Shown here: positions 18,297-27,075 of the stretch, one piece after another
Layout: each line of letters begins with the position of its first letter
Position numbering within the stretch: the first letter of the stretch is position 1
Assembly (NCBI GenBank): GCA_913009765.1
Contig: CAJVYT010000002.1
Span: forward strand, 1-42,433
DNA: 42,433 nucleotides
Direction of reading: 5' to 3'
Source: an uncultured candidate division Zixibacteria bacterium
GTDB lineage: Bacteria > Zixibacteria > MSB-5A5 > GN15 > FEB-12
Made by a program: the position numbers and the translations under genes
Notes under the pieces: generated by a model
Databases searched by the model: none
Told to the model about the DNA's origin: nothing
The model's input: only the letters and a program-made list of their open reading frames with translations

Positions 18297-20062
18297 TGAA
18301 AAAGAAACTATCAAAGAAAGCTCTTAAACAATTTAACGATTTTGCTGGATTTCTGTCATTTCAGCCGACATGGGATTTCAGAAAATTTGTTCATTGTCCA
18401 CATCAGAAGATAGCTCATTTTACCGGCAATCAGCGAGGGAAGACAGCTCATGTGGCGTACAGTTATGTAATGAGGATACTGGGGATTAATCCGGTTCCAA
18501 AAAAGAATGTGGTATATTTTGAATGTGAAGAGAGGGAAAAGCTGAAACTCAGGAAGATAAGCATGGAAGAATTTCTCAGTAAGCATGGATCAAAAGATAG
18601 TGCCACATGGATAGCAAAGAAGATACCGGCTGATAAGAAATGTCCTGAATGCGGAGGGAGAATAGTACAGCACAGGAGAGATTCAAGGATATTCAGATTC
18701 TGTTCTGAAACATTGCCGGGGCAAAGTGCCGATGCCGGTAAGCAAGGGCAGAGTGCCGAGGTGAAAAATACTCAATATCCTGAGTTCAAAAAATGGTTAC
18801 CTCCATTCCTGTTGAAAAGAGATATCACTTACCGGAATCCGGCCATGACGATTATAGATCCGTTTAATGGGCCTGATATCATAGTGGAATTTGTATCATA
18901 CAGCCAGACTGTCCAGAGAAGTGCGGGGCAGAAGAGATTGAGCGTATGGATAGATGAAGAATGCAGTCCTGATTTTTATGAAGAACAACTACCGAGGGTT
19001 TTAGCTGAAGATGGGGATATAATTTTTTCCCTGACGCCCGCCAACATGATAACATGGATATATGACGAAATATTTGAAAAGGCCGCTGTATATTACAGGA
19101 CTGAATGTGTATGTGATTATCTATCTACTGATAGTGATAAAATTCCGCAGATAGAGAAAACGGACAGTACACATTCCATAGCGGTATTACAGGCTGCTAC
19201 GGACGATAATCCCACGCTTGAACCTGATGTTATAGAGAATTTGTTTGATGATGTTGATGACGATGATGTTTTAGCCCTAAGGCGTTACGGAATATTCAAG
19301 CAGGTATCAGGCAGAGTTTTCAAGGATTTTGATTATACAGTACACGTTATCGACGGAGAGAGATATTTTCCTGATGGCATGTTTCACGATTGGACATTTG
19401 CACGGGGCATTGATTACCATGAACATAATCCTTTAGCTATTGGATTTATGGCATTATCTCCTTATAATGAGGCATTTATATACCAGGAATGGTATCCATC
19501 ACCTGAGAAATGGGTAACAGTGGATATAGCACAAAGAATTGCTCAGATGAGCGGTGATTATAAGTTTACTCTTGACCTTATCGATCCTCTTGCCACAAAA
19601 ACACAAACTAATACCGGCACTTCTGTTGTAGAGGATTTAAATAGATTCTTTCATGACTATAAAAGAGAAGGATTATGCACGGGGGCATACTGGCAGGCAT
19701 GGGATACAAAATCGACAAGGGGAAGAGATGAAATACGAAGAAGGTTTAAAAATGCTAAAAAAGTAGGACGGCCATTTAATAATGTTATCATCAAAGATAG
19801 TTTGAAGACTTATCTGCCTACTTTATGGATACTGAATAATTGTAAATTATCAGCACAATTCATGAAACAATGGAGAAAAGAAGAATGGGCCGATAGAAAA
19901 TCTCTGGTTACCAAAGACTCGAAAGATACGACACAGCAGAAATTCAGCCATTTCAATATGGTATGGGAGGCTATTTTCAAGGATCGCCGTTTCAGGCCGA
20001 AAAGGATGGGATTAGTTCATGAATACAGAGAAACACCTAAATATTATCAGGGAGGGAGATAA
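18296..20062 (+). CDS. terminase large subunit (TerL)
   Basis: The 588-aa motor protein has Walker A GNQRGKT (44-50), Walker B LSVWIDEE (215-222) and coupling motif SLTPAN (245-250). The C-terminal RNase H-like nuclease has acidic residues in ARGIDYHEHNP (D373) and TLDLIDPLAT (D430). It packages DNA into the prohead and cuts the concatemer. An unusual Cys cluster, CPECGG (116-121) with a further Cys at 136, interrupts the ATPase domain and looks like a zinc-knuckle insert. The start at 18296 is set by the TAATG overlap. An upstream in-frame ATG lies in the previous gene. Confidence 0.92.
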   Translation: MKKKLSKKALKQFNDFAGFLSFQPTWDFRKFVHCPHQKIAHFTGNQRGKTAHVAYSYVMRILGINPVPKKNVVYFECEEREKLKLRKISMEEFLSKHGSKDSATWIAKKIPADKKCPECGGRIVQHRRDSRIFRFCSETLPGQSADAGKQGQSAEVKNTQYPEFKKWLPPFLLKRDITYRNPAMTIIDPFNGPDIIVEFVSYSQTVQRSAGQKRLSVWIDEECSPDFYEEQLPRVLAEDGDIIFSLTPANMITWIYDEIFEKAAVYYRTECVCDYLSTDSDKIPQIEKTDSTHSIAVLQAATDDNPTLEPDVIENLFDDVDDDDVLALRRYGIFKQVSGRVFKDFDYTVHVIDGERYFPDGMFHDWTFARGIDYHEHNPLAIGFMALSPYNEAFIYQEWYPSPEKWVTVDIAQRIAQMSGDYKFTLDLIDPLATKTQTNTGTSVVEDLNRFFHDYKREGLCTGAYWQAWDTKSTRGRDEIRRRFKNAKKVGRPFNNVIIKDSLKTYLPTLWILNNCKLSAQFMKQWRKEEWADRKSLVTKDSKDTTQQKFSHFNMVWEAIFKDRRFRPKRMGLVHEYRETPKYYQGGR

Positions 20063-20063
20063 A

Positions 20064-20219
20064 ATGAGTCCTTTGTATTATTATACCTGTGCCAAATGCG
20101 GCAAAGCATATGAGATCATGGTTCCACTGAGAAAATTAGATGATGAAATCCTGTGTCTGCATTGTCAGGAAGCATTATCAAGAAAAATGAGCGCGCCAAT
20201 GCTCATAAGGGTAAACTGA
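20064..20219 (+). CDS. 51-aa FmdB-like zinc ribbon protein
   Basis: MSPLYYYTCAKCGKAYEIMV follows GGGAGGGAGAT. The pattern YTCxKCGxxYE...CLHCQEALSRKM is a classic FmdB-type zinc ribbon (two CxxC pairs). Such ribbons occur between terminase and portal genes in many phages. Role unknown. The stop overlaps the portal ATG (TGATG). Confidence 0.8.
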   Translation: MSPLYYYTCAKCGKAYEIMVPLRKLDDEILCLHCQEALSRKMSAPMLIRVN

Positions 20220-22180
20220 TGGCTGAAGTCAAACACAAATTCAAAGAGGCAATAGAAACTCAATTAGCCGGTCATATCTTTGATAATGAACTTTCCACGG
20301 CCACATCAAACAGCAATGCCGATATAGCGGAATTTGAAAGTTATATCGACCTTATTGATTCCGTACGGTCTGAGAAAAATTACGACTGGCAGAGCGATAT
20401 AAGAATACCGGAATTTATATCTTATGTCCTTACGCAACTCTCCATTGATGTAGCCCAGTATTTCCAGACAAGGGATTTTGTAGAGGTATATCTTGAGGAC
20501 GAAAGTGATGAAGCATTGAAAAATGCCGATGCTTCAAAGGAATTGATCAACAGGGCACTTAACCAGAGACATTTAAATCATTATTCAAAATTTGTGAGGG
20601 CTAAAGCTCTTAATAATATAACCGGCAGAGTATTTATCCGTTGCTGGTGGGAACAGGAACTAAAACGGGGTATTGTTGATTATAGAGAAAAAGTCCAGGA
20701 ACTTGATGTTGATGAATATGGTAATAAGATTGTCGATCCGGCAATACAGGTTCCGGCCAAAACAACGATTGTAGAGGCAATAGAAGGGGATACTCCGGTA
20801 ATAGACAGGTTTAATTATGATATTCTCGACCAGCGGAATGTCTTCACTGATAATAAGTATGTCTATACTTTACAGGAAAAAGACTGGATAATTATAAGAT
20901 TCGAGAAAACCCGCCATGAACTTGAGATGGATAGCCAGTCGGTTAATTATTTCAACCTTGATTTACTGAAAGAAATCAAATCTGACGGAGAGACGGAAAC
21001 CTCGAAGGAATCCTATAATAAATATACCAGTAAACAAAAAGAAAACAATCCTGTTAATCAGACATTCGATATATATGAAAGATATGGCAAATACTGGTGC
21101 AAAGTTATTAAAAAAGATGAGTTGACGGGCGAGGCCATTGAAGTGGAGCCCGGCATTGATGAAAATGGAGAACCCCCTGAAGATGCCGAATTGCATGAAG
21201 TAATTATATCTCATGCGGTCAAGGGCAATACAAGAGTGCTTGTCAGATTTGAATTGACCCCGTATATAGATGCCGAAGGTAATCCATACAGACCATTAAT
21301 CAGGGGATTATGCTATATTCATCCGACTGATGACGGTGGTACGGGTGATGGTAAGTACATGAAAGAGATACAGGTTGCCATTGATGATACATTTAACTTA
21401 GGCAATGACAGGGTTTTATTTGCGACAATGCCGGTATTGAAGGGCAGAAAATATGCCGTTGAAGATAATTCAAGTATTTATTTCGAGCCCGGCCATACCA
21501 TGATGCTTGAAAATCCCGATGATATCAAGGAATTTACCATTCAGGATAATATCATTGGTGCGATGAACCAGATAAGTTATCTTACAAATAAAGGACAGCA
21601 GGTAACGTCAATCTTTCCTACTACAATGGGAAATCTGCCTGCAAAGTCCAGTACGACCGCAACGGCGGTTGCAGGGGCTGAACAGAGAAGCAATATAAGA
21701 AGCAATTACAAGTCCATGACATTCGAAAATACCGCCTTGACTGAACTTTACTGGATGATACAGCAGATGACATGGAGATTTGCCAAACCGGAAACAGGTA
21801 AAAAACTGATGGGCGATAAGGTATATGACTTCAATCCGAAGAAAGATTACTATTATAAGCCATTATCACAATCTATTGAAACAGACCAGTCGAAAACTGC
21901 CAAAGAACAGAGATTAACGCAGATTTTAGGTTATGTATCGCAAATTCAGCATCCTGATACTGTGAAGCTGGTAAATTATCTTGTAAGCCGTATATTGACA
22001 TATATGGGCGATGAATTTGTTAATTTTGGCGATAAATTACTTAATCCGAAACATGCTATACAGGGAGGGCCGAAGGGAGTTCAGAATCCTCCGGCTGTAG
22101 ATGTTGCCAGTAATCAGGCCGGAGTTGTGCAAAGTCAACCGGAACAAATGACAAGGGAGGTTGCGAATGCCGGAGTTTGA
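20219..22180 (+). CDS. portal protein
   Basis: The 653-aa product, directly after TerL and the zinc ribbon, has the size and layout of a P22-like portal (P22 gp1 is 725 aa). Features are an N-terminal helical KFKEAIETQLAGHIFDNELS, the YDWQSDIRIPEFISYVLTQL segment, a central FNYDILDQRNVFTDNKYVYT, and a C-terminal helical barrel ending in a Gln-rich tail. It forms the dodecameric DNA gate at one capsid vertex, docking TerL and later the neck. The start is fixed by the TGATG overlap. Gene order supports the call more strongly than any single motif. Confidence 0.85.
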   Translation: MAEVKHKFKEAIETQLAGHIFDNELSTATSNSNADIAEFESYIDLIDSVRSEKNYDWQSDIRIPEFISYVLTQLSIDVAQYFQTRDFVEVYLEDESDEALKNADASKELINRALNQRHLNHYSKFVRAKALNNITGRVFIRCWWEQELKRGIVDYREKVQELDVDEYGNKIVDPAIQVPAKTTIVEAIEGDTPVIDRFNYDILDQRNVFTDNKYVYTLQEKDWIIIRFEKTRHELEMDSQSVNYFNLDLLKEIKSDGETETSKESYNKYTSKQKENNPVNQTFDIYERYGKYWCKVIKKDELTGEAIEVEPGIDENGEPPEDAELHEVIISHAVKGNTRVLVRFELTPYIDAEGNPYRPLIRGLCYIHPTDDGGTGDGKYMKEIQVAIDDTFNLGNDRVLFATMPVLKGRKYAVEDNSSIYFEPGHTMMLENPDDIKEFTIQDNIIGAMNQISYLTNKGQQVTSIFPTTMGNLPAKSSTTATAVAGAEQRSNIRSNYKSMTFENTALTELYWMIQQMTWRFAKPETGKKLMGDKVYDFNPKKDYYYKPLSQSIETDQSKTAKEQRLTQILGYVSQIQHPDTVKLVNYLVSRILTYMGDEFVNFGDKLLNPKHAIQGGPKGVQNPPAVDVASNQAGVVQSQPEQMTREVANAGV

Positions 22181-22484
22181 ATCAGGAGTAAATAATGAGC
22201 ACATAGCTGCATTTCTAAAAAAGGGCGGTCAAAAAGCCGCACGGATACTTTCTATTTTAGGTAAGCAGAAGCAGTTCTATAATACGATTATGACTCCGAT
22301 AGGGCAGGAATTATTGAGAGAAGTCCTGTTTCTGATGGAAGAAAAGCTCGATTTAATTATAAATGAAAAATCAAGTGAGGCTGACAGGGCCGAATACAGG
22401 GTATTAAAGAAAATAGCATTATCATGGTCTGAAAAGATATCCGGATATCTTAAAAATATCGAAACTATTAAAAATGCGGAATAA
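22167..22484 (+). CDS. 105-aa protein after portal
   Basis: MPEFESGVNNEHIAAFLKKG begins at 22167, after GGGAGGTTGCGA, inside the end of the portal gene. Helical throughout (QKAARILSILGKQKQFYNTI, LLREVLFLMEEKLDLIINEK). Similar helical proteins lie between portal and scaffold in related phages. Function unknown. Confidence 0.75.
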   Translation: MPEFESGVNNEHIAAFLKKGGQKAARILSILGKQKQFYNTIMTPIGQELLREVLFLMEEKLDLIINEKSSEADRAEYRVLKKIALSWSEKISGYLKNIETIKNAE

Positions 22485-22614
22485 CTGGAAGAAAACATTA
22501 ACTGAAGTATTAAAGGAACTGGAAATAATCAGATTAGACATGACTGGTAAAATAGTGATAAACTTAAATCAGGGTGGTATTACAGATATTGAAAGAAGAG
22601 AGAGATTGAAATAA
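22474..22614 (+). CDS. 46-aa small protein
   Basis: MRNNWKKTLTEVLKELEIIR, then KIVINLNQGGITDIERRERL: a helix followed by a strand-turn with the 'INLNQGGI' motif that recurs in tiny phage proteins near the portal. The start lies within the previous gene's end. No clear ribosome site beyond GAAA-type purines. Confidence 0.55.
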   Translation: MRNNWKKTLTEVLKELEIIRLDMTGKIVINLNQGGITDIERRERLK

Positions 22615-22635
22615 TTATATCGGTTAGTTTTTAAA

Positions 22636-22650
22636 CCCTGTTTTACAGGG
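22636..22650 (+). terminator. short hairpin
   Basis: CCCTGT-TTT-ACAGGG, a perfect 6-bp hairpin without a T-run, just upstream of a stronger terminator. Confidence 0.5.
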
Positions 22651-22659
22651 AACTTAAAG

Positions 22660-22700
22660 ACCCGAATTGGCACAGGAATTGTGTTGATTCGGGTTTTTTA
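22660..22700 (+). terminator. intrinsic terminator between portal and scaffold genes
   Basis: ACCCGAAT (22660-22667) pairs with ATTCGGGT (22687-22694), with an inner CACA/TGTG, then TTTTTT. It is strong and placed within the virion operon, so it may tune portal versus capsid expression. Confidence 0.85.
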
Positions 22701-22721
22701 TTGAGCAAGGAGGTTTACAAG

Positions 22722-23561
22722 ATGGCAGACGAAACTCAGGAAACCAAAGCCAGCCGGCAAGAGCCTTCAGTATCTTATGAAGACCTTGAAAGGGCCGCAG
22801 CGGATATGAGTGAAGAGGATGGTGTAACACAGGAAGGAGAGCCCGCTGAAGAAGGAACAGAAGAGGAAACAGTAACAGAACCGGGACAGGCAGAAGATAA
22901 TCCCGAAGAAGATGAAGGGCAAGGAGAGGAAACAGGGGTTGAAGAGACTGAGCAGGCTATCAAGCCGGAACCGGATGGTAATGCTGAACGTTCCCGCCTG
23001 GGCCGGAAAGTCAAATCTCTTGAGGAAACAGTCCAGGCATTGATGCAAAAACTTGAAACAGTGGCTGTAACTGATATAAAAGCTCCTGAAGAAAAGATTG
23101 AGGCAGAAGAGGAAGAGGAATTTATTCCGACTACCAAAAAGGAATTGGAAGAATTTCTTGAACACCGGGAAGAAAGGAAAAAGAAACAGAATATAGATTA
23201 TGAAACAAAATATATTACAGTCGTTAATAATCTCGGACTTGAAGAAGATGATGCTGCTCATGAGGCCATTGTAGAAGAAATGATGAAAAATTTCAATGTC
23301 AGGTATTCAAATGATCCGGCCAGAGATGCGGAGATTAATTATCTCAAGGCTGAGAGAGCATATCTGAAGAAACAAATGGCGGCTGTTGCAAGTACAGAAC
23401 GGACTAATCCTTTGAAGGGTAACGGGAAACCTGTCCCGGTCGGAGGTGACACAAAGGTTACAAAAAAGAAAGTTGCATTGCCTAAACTTGACAAATATGC
23501 AGAAGAATTTGCCAGAGACACAGGCATGACTGAAGACGATTTAAGGAGATACTTAGGATAA
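22722..23561 (+). CDS. scaffolding protein
   Basis: The 279-aa product starts MADETQETKASRQEPSVSYE after AAGGAGGTTTACAAG. An acidic, disordered N-terminal third (many E, G, T) leads to coiled-coil segments (LEETVQALMQKLETV, EELEEFLEHREERKKK-like) and a basic C-terminus (VTKKKVALPKLDKYAEEFAR). This is the typical layout of capsid scaffolds: acidic head, helical middle and positively charged capsid-binding tail. Position between portal and major capsid fits. Assigned from composition and position. Confidence 0.75.
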   Translation: MADETQETKASRQEPSVSYEDLERAAADMSEEDGVTQEGEPAEEGTEEETVTEPGQAEDNPEEDEGQGEETGVEETEQAIKPEPDGNAERSRLGRKVKSLEETVQALMQKLETVAVTDIKAPEEKIEAEEEEEFIPTTKKELEEFLEHREERKKKQNIDYETKYITVVNNLGLEEDDAAHEAIVEEMMKNFNVRYSNDPARDAEINYLKAERAYLKKQMAAVASTERTNPLKGNGKPVPVGGDTKVTKKKVALPKLDKYAEEFARDTGMTEDDLRRYLG

Positions 23562-23562
23562 T

Positions 23563-23970
23563 ATGGCATATGAAAATGATTTTAATCCGTACAGTAAGTA
23601 CAAGAACCGTAAACTGCCTAAACAAAGTCGTACCATCCCCGTTAAGGGCTATGCAGAGGCAAAAGGCAGATTTTACCGTTGTTGGAATTGCGGTTTCGTA
23701 TGCGATATTAAAAGGGATGACCTTGGGGATTCCCAAAGTATGGATGGCGTAACTTATGAAAATTACTCGGTTCCATCACAAGGTTCTCAGGATAGTTCAA
23801 GTTCATTGAACAGCCTGGCAATTCTTGATGGAGGCATAGAGCATTTTCAGGTTGCATTGAAAGAACAGGCAGATGGAACAGCACAGCCGATTTATCACCG
23901 CTTTGTGGCCGTGATAAGTCATGGATGTCCATTTTGCGGAACATTGAACTGGAAGGGAGATTATCCCTAA
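23563..23970 (+). CDS. 135-aa zinc-binding virion-region protein
   Basis: MAYENDFNPYSKYKNRKLPK starts one base after the scaffold stop. CWNCGFVCD (near residue 41) and HGCPFCGTLN (near the end) give a split four-Cys zinc site around a Ser-rich loop and a strand-rich middle. Similar small Zn proteins are found between scaffold and capsid genes in phages of this kind. Role unknown. Confidence 0.75.
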   Translation: MAYENDFNPYSKYKNRKLPKQSRTIPVKGYAEAKGRFYRCWNCGFVCDIKRDDLGDSQSMDGVTYENYSVPSQGSQDSSSSLNSLAILDGGIEHFQVALKEQADGTAQPIYHRFVAVISHGCPFCGTLNWKGDYP

Positions 23971-23998
23971 ATGAAATTAAAGAATCAGGAGGTTTAAA

Positions 23999-24787
23999 AT
24001 GGGGTTTGAAATTGTAGAAGGTGTTGCCCATACAGTCTGGGCTCCTATTGTTAATTCTGATACCTTGTATGGAGGGCAATTAGTATATGCCAATAATGAA
24101 GGTGTCAGTCCGCTTGGTGCGGCATCTGGAGCTTATGATACATCGAACAAACACGTACCGTATGGCCTTGTCATTGGTACAAATCTCGACTCTCCATTGT
24201 CTGACAATACTTATAGTGCTCAGTATATCACTGATGCTACTCCGCTTGCTTCTGCTACTGAGTTTTTCGATGTGGAAGGAGTCTGGAGCAAAGGTGATAA
24301 ACAGGCAATGGTGAAATTGGCTCTTATCACACCTGAAACAGTTCTCAGAGGACAGATTTTCAATTCGTCTTTTGGAACTGCCCCTACACAGGTAACCGTA
24401 ACAACCGGAGATGCCAATGGTGTTTCTGCCACTGTAGGTGCTGTTGATGTGGCAGGTGTAGCGAATCTGGGTTGTCTCTATTTCCGTTCGGGTGCTAACA
24501 GGGGACTTTACAGAGTAACGGACGATACAAGTGCGACTGCTCTTACATGGGACAAGGCAACTCGTTTTGCTGTTGCAGTAGGAGATACTCTGGTACGGGT
24601 GAATCTGAGACCGATTGGCCTCTCAAGGGCACAGTTTGATTCCGAATCTATGTTTATTGATTGTTCAGCCGCTGTTACTGCTGACTATTACGGCATAGAG
24701 GTACTCAGACTTAACTTGAAGACGGCTCTAATTGAAACGGTTGATTTCAGGTTTAACATTGATCATTTTGCTGCTTCAAGAGCATAA
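23999..24787 (+). CDS. structural protein preceding the major capsid gene
   Basis: The 262-aa product starts MGFEIVEGVAHTVWAPIVNS after AGGAGGTTTAAA. Beta-rich with repeated Gly/Thr/Ala (LYGGQLVYANNEGVSPLGAA, ANRGLYRVTDDTSATALTWD), like small capsid-associated or decoration proteins encoded just before the capsid gene. No signature allows a firm name. Confidence 0.65.
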   Translation: MGFEIVEGVAHTVWAPIVNSDTLYGGQLVYANNEGVSPLGAASGAYDTSNKHVPYGLVIGTNLDSPLSDNTYSAQYITDATPLASATEFFDVEGVWSKGDKQAMVKLALITPETVLRGQIFNSSFGTAPTQVTVTTGDANGVSATVGAVDVAGVANLGCLYFRSGANRGLYRVTDDTSATALTWDKATRFAVAVGDTLVRVNLRPIGLSRAQFDSESMFIDCSAAVTADYYGIEVLRLNLKTALIETVDFRFNIDHFAASRA

Positions 24788-24813
24788 AATTTGAAAAAAG
24801 GAGGTAAACATAA

Positions 24814-25737
24814 ATGCCTACAAGGTTAGATAGTTCACAATTTAGACGTTTGTTAGATAAACGTCTCAGGGAAGTTGCCGAAAACAGATATAAAGAACTG
24901 ACGTCAATGATTCCGAAAATATACCGGGTCATAAAGACAGATAAACTCTGGGAAGAATTTTATTCTATCGGCGCACTTGGAGATGTTGAGCCTTTCAACG
25001 GGCAAATCACATACAAGAGCATATCTCCGGGATATCACAACAAGATAGAAACCAGTGAATTTGCTCTCGGAGTACAGGCTGAAAGAAAACTCATTGATGC
25101 GAAACAGTATCCGGTACTTGACAACATGTCTGGGTCACTCATGGAGGCTGCACATAGATCAAGAGAGAAAATAGGGGTGGAACCATTTGCCTATGGTTTC
25201 TCAAGTGCATTTACTTTCCAGACTTCAGAAGAGGGTAAAGCAGTTTTTTCCAGTAGCCACACCACAAAGTCAGGAACGAGTACCAGTTCGGGATTTGATA
25301 ATGCCGGAACATCGGCTATGTCGAAAACATCGGTAGCTGCTACCAGAATATTGATGAGACAGTTCCGTAACGATATATCCGAAAGGATTTATCGTGGGGA
25401 TAATCTGGCTCTGATATATCCTGACAATCTGGATGATACGGCAAGGGAAATCAATGGTACGTCAAAGGGGCTGGATACTGCTGAAGGTAACATCAATACT
25501 CAGTTCGGCAGATATACGCTTATTCCGTATCTCAGATTGGACGACTATGATTCAAACAACTGGTTCATGGTCGATCTGGACATGATGAAACATGACCTGG
25601 TATGGATTGACCGGATTTTGCCGGAAACAGCACATACATATGATTTTAACACTATGGTGTTGATGTCAAGGGTGTACTATGCATGTGCCAACGGGACCCT
25701 TGACTGGCGTTGGGGAATGGGACACCAGGTAAGCTAA
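24814..25737 (+). CDS. major capsid protein, Mu gpT-like (HK97 fold)
   Basis: The 307-aa product starts MPTRLDSSQFRRLLDKRLRE after AAAGGAGG. Patterns typical of Mu gpT-type capsid proteins include a long helix then YRVIKTDKLWEEFYSIGALG, ERKLIDAKQYPVLDNMSGSL (E-loop/spine region), and TLIPYLRLDDYDSNNWFMVD in the P domain. Length and position (after scaffold, before neck genes) fit. Hundreds of copies form the head. The following intergenic GC-rich hairpin may stabilise the transcript. Confidence 0.88.
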   Translation: MPTRLDSSQFRRLLDKRLREVAENRYKELTSMIPKIYRVIKTDKLWEEFYSIGALGDVEPFNGQITYKSISPGYHNKIETSEFALGVQAERKLIDAKQYPVLDNMSGSLMEAAHRSREKIGVEPFAYGFSSAFTFQTSEEGKAVFSSSHTTKSGTSTSSGFDNAGTSAMSKTSVAATRILMRQFRNDISERIYRGDNLALIYPDNLDDTAREINGTSKGLDTAEGNINTQFGRYTLIPYLRLDDYDSNNWFMVDLDMMKHDLVWIDRILPETAHTYDFNTMVLMSRVYYACANGTLDWRWGMGHQVS

Positions 25738-25744
25738 TCCTATT

Positions 25745-25773
25745 GGTGGGAGGGGGGTAAACCCCCTCACCAC
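25745..25773 (+). terminator. GC-rich hairpin after the capsid gene
   Basis: GGTG..AGGGGG, loop GTAAA, CCCCCTCACC. Strong stem but no T-run follows. More likely a transcript-stabilising 3' hairpin or weak terminator than a full stop. Confidence 0.5.
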
Positions 25774-25807
25774 TGGTTGGTATCAACTGATAGGAGGTAA
25801 ATAAGAA

Positions 25808-26464
25808 ATGGGAAGAACAAGATTCTCAGGGCCGATTAAATCAACGGGAGGTTTTGAAATAGGGGCTGCCGCTGATGGTATGACGGCTGAAATCAATACC
25901 ACGATTATTGATAGCAGTGGAAATCTGCATCAGGGTGGTACTCAGATTACTGCAACGGCTGCGGAGTTGAATTTAAGTGATTTAAGTGCTGTTGGTGCAA
26001 TGGCTAAAATCAAAAAGATTGCAGTAACTGCAAGTGATGGGACAGAGCAGGATTCCGGTTGGGATTTGCCCGATAAAGCCCTTGTGCTTGATGTATTTGT
26101 GGATGTTACAACCGCGGAATCGACAGGGACTACCAAGACCCTTGATGTTGGAATACTTTCAAGTGAAAGCGGTGGTGATGCAAATGGTCTTCTGGATGGT
26201 GTAAGTACAGCTTCGACAAGTATTGTTCGGGGTGTTCCTACAATAACTACCGGAAGCAATGAAGTATATTTTGCATCCACAACAAGAGGAGTATTACTGG
26301 CTGCATTCACAGCCGGAACCGATACTGCTACTGATGTTGGAACTTACTTTGAAAGTCCGCATCTCTCTGATTCTATCACTGGCAAGAGTGTATCCTATAC
26401 TGCCGGATCTGCTCAGACAGAATTTGTGGGTAACATCTTTGTTGTTTATATTGAACTTGCATAG
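25808..26464 (+). CDS. head decoration/stabilisation-like protein
   Basis: MGRTRFSGPIKSTGGFEIGA starts after TAGGAGGTAAATAAGA. The 218-aa product includes GTQITATAAELNLSD, a motif common in phage capsid-surface and fibre proteins. A long Ser/Thr/Gly-rich beta domain follows (LDVFVDVTTAESTGTTKTLD, NEVYFASTTRGVLLAAF). Position after the capsid gene suggests head decoration. Confidence 0.6.
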   Translation: MGRTRFSGPIKSTGGFEIGAAADGMTAEINTTIIDSSGNLHQGGTQITATAAELNLSDLSAVGAMAKIKKIAVTASDGTEQDSGWDLPDKALVLDVFVDVTTAESTGTTKTLDVGILSSESGGDANGLLDGVSTASTSIVRGVPTITTGSNEVYFASTTRGVLLAAFTAGTDTATDVGTYFESPHLSDSITGKSVSYTAGSAQTEFVGNIFVVYIELA

Positions 26465-26503
26465 GAATGATAAAGGCCGGGGATTCTCCGGCCCATTCCT
26501 TTA
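26464..26503 (+). terminator. intrinsic terminator after decoration gene
   Basis: AGGAAT...GGCCGG-GGATTCT-CCGGCC...ATTCCTTT: a two-part stem (6 bp AT-containing outer, 6 bp GC inner) ending in CTTT. The T-run is short, so partial termination is likely. Confidence 0.6.
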
Positions 26504-26520
26504 AATAAAGAGGAGGTTTT

Positions 26521-27075
26521 ATGGAAGGCATTACATTTTTCGGAGAAGTGGATATCAATAAGAAAGGGCAGATTGCCTCTGAATATCCTGCTTGGTATTT
26601 CGATAATCATATCGAAGAGATGAAAGAAACCATAGCAACCAGAGAACGGGCACTGGAAAGGAATGCTGTTCCCCCGCCTGAGATTCCTCTTTTTAAGGAG
26701 AAACTGAAAGCGGAGAAGGAAAGACTTGAAAAGATTGTATCCTCGAAACCAAAACTTACTGCAAAACAGAAAGATGAACTGGCAAAAGAGTACAAACATT
26801 TGAAAAAAGAGATAAGAGACAGCATGTTTACAAGAAGTGAGATGAAGCTGGGTATTGCAAGTCCTCATGAAGAGGCAAGAAGAATGGTAGAGGCAAGTAT
26901 TCCGATTAATCCTGTGCTGGCTGAAAAAATGGGTGTTCCGGTAAGGGGAGGCAAAATTAGCCGGAAAGGAGCCGAAAAGATAGCCAAGATAATAAGTCGC
27001 CAGTTAGGTGAGAATACCAATATCGAGGCATGGAGACGGGATAAGGCCACTGTAAGAACAGGGATGGTTGGATAA
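26521..27075 (+). CDS. 184-aa phage protein of the neck region
   Basis: MEGITFFGEVDINKKGQIAS starts after GAGGAGGTTTT. An N-terminal beta segment is followed by long charged coiled coil (MKETIATRERALERN, LKAEKERLEKIV, AKEYKHLKKEIRDSMFTRSE). The C-terminus is basic and helical. Ends exactly where the neck adaptor begins. Function unknown. Confidence 0.7.
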   Translation: MEGITFFGEVDINKKGQIASEYPAWYFDNHIEEMKETIATRERALERNAVPPPEIPLFKEKLKAEKERLEKIVSSKPKLTAKQKDELAKEYKHLKKEIRDSMFTRSEMKLGIASPHEEARRMVEASIPINPVLAEKMGVPVRGGKISRKGAEKIAKIISRQLGENTNIEAWRRDKATVRTGMVG

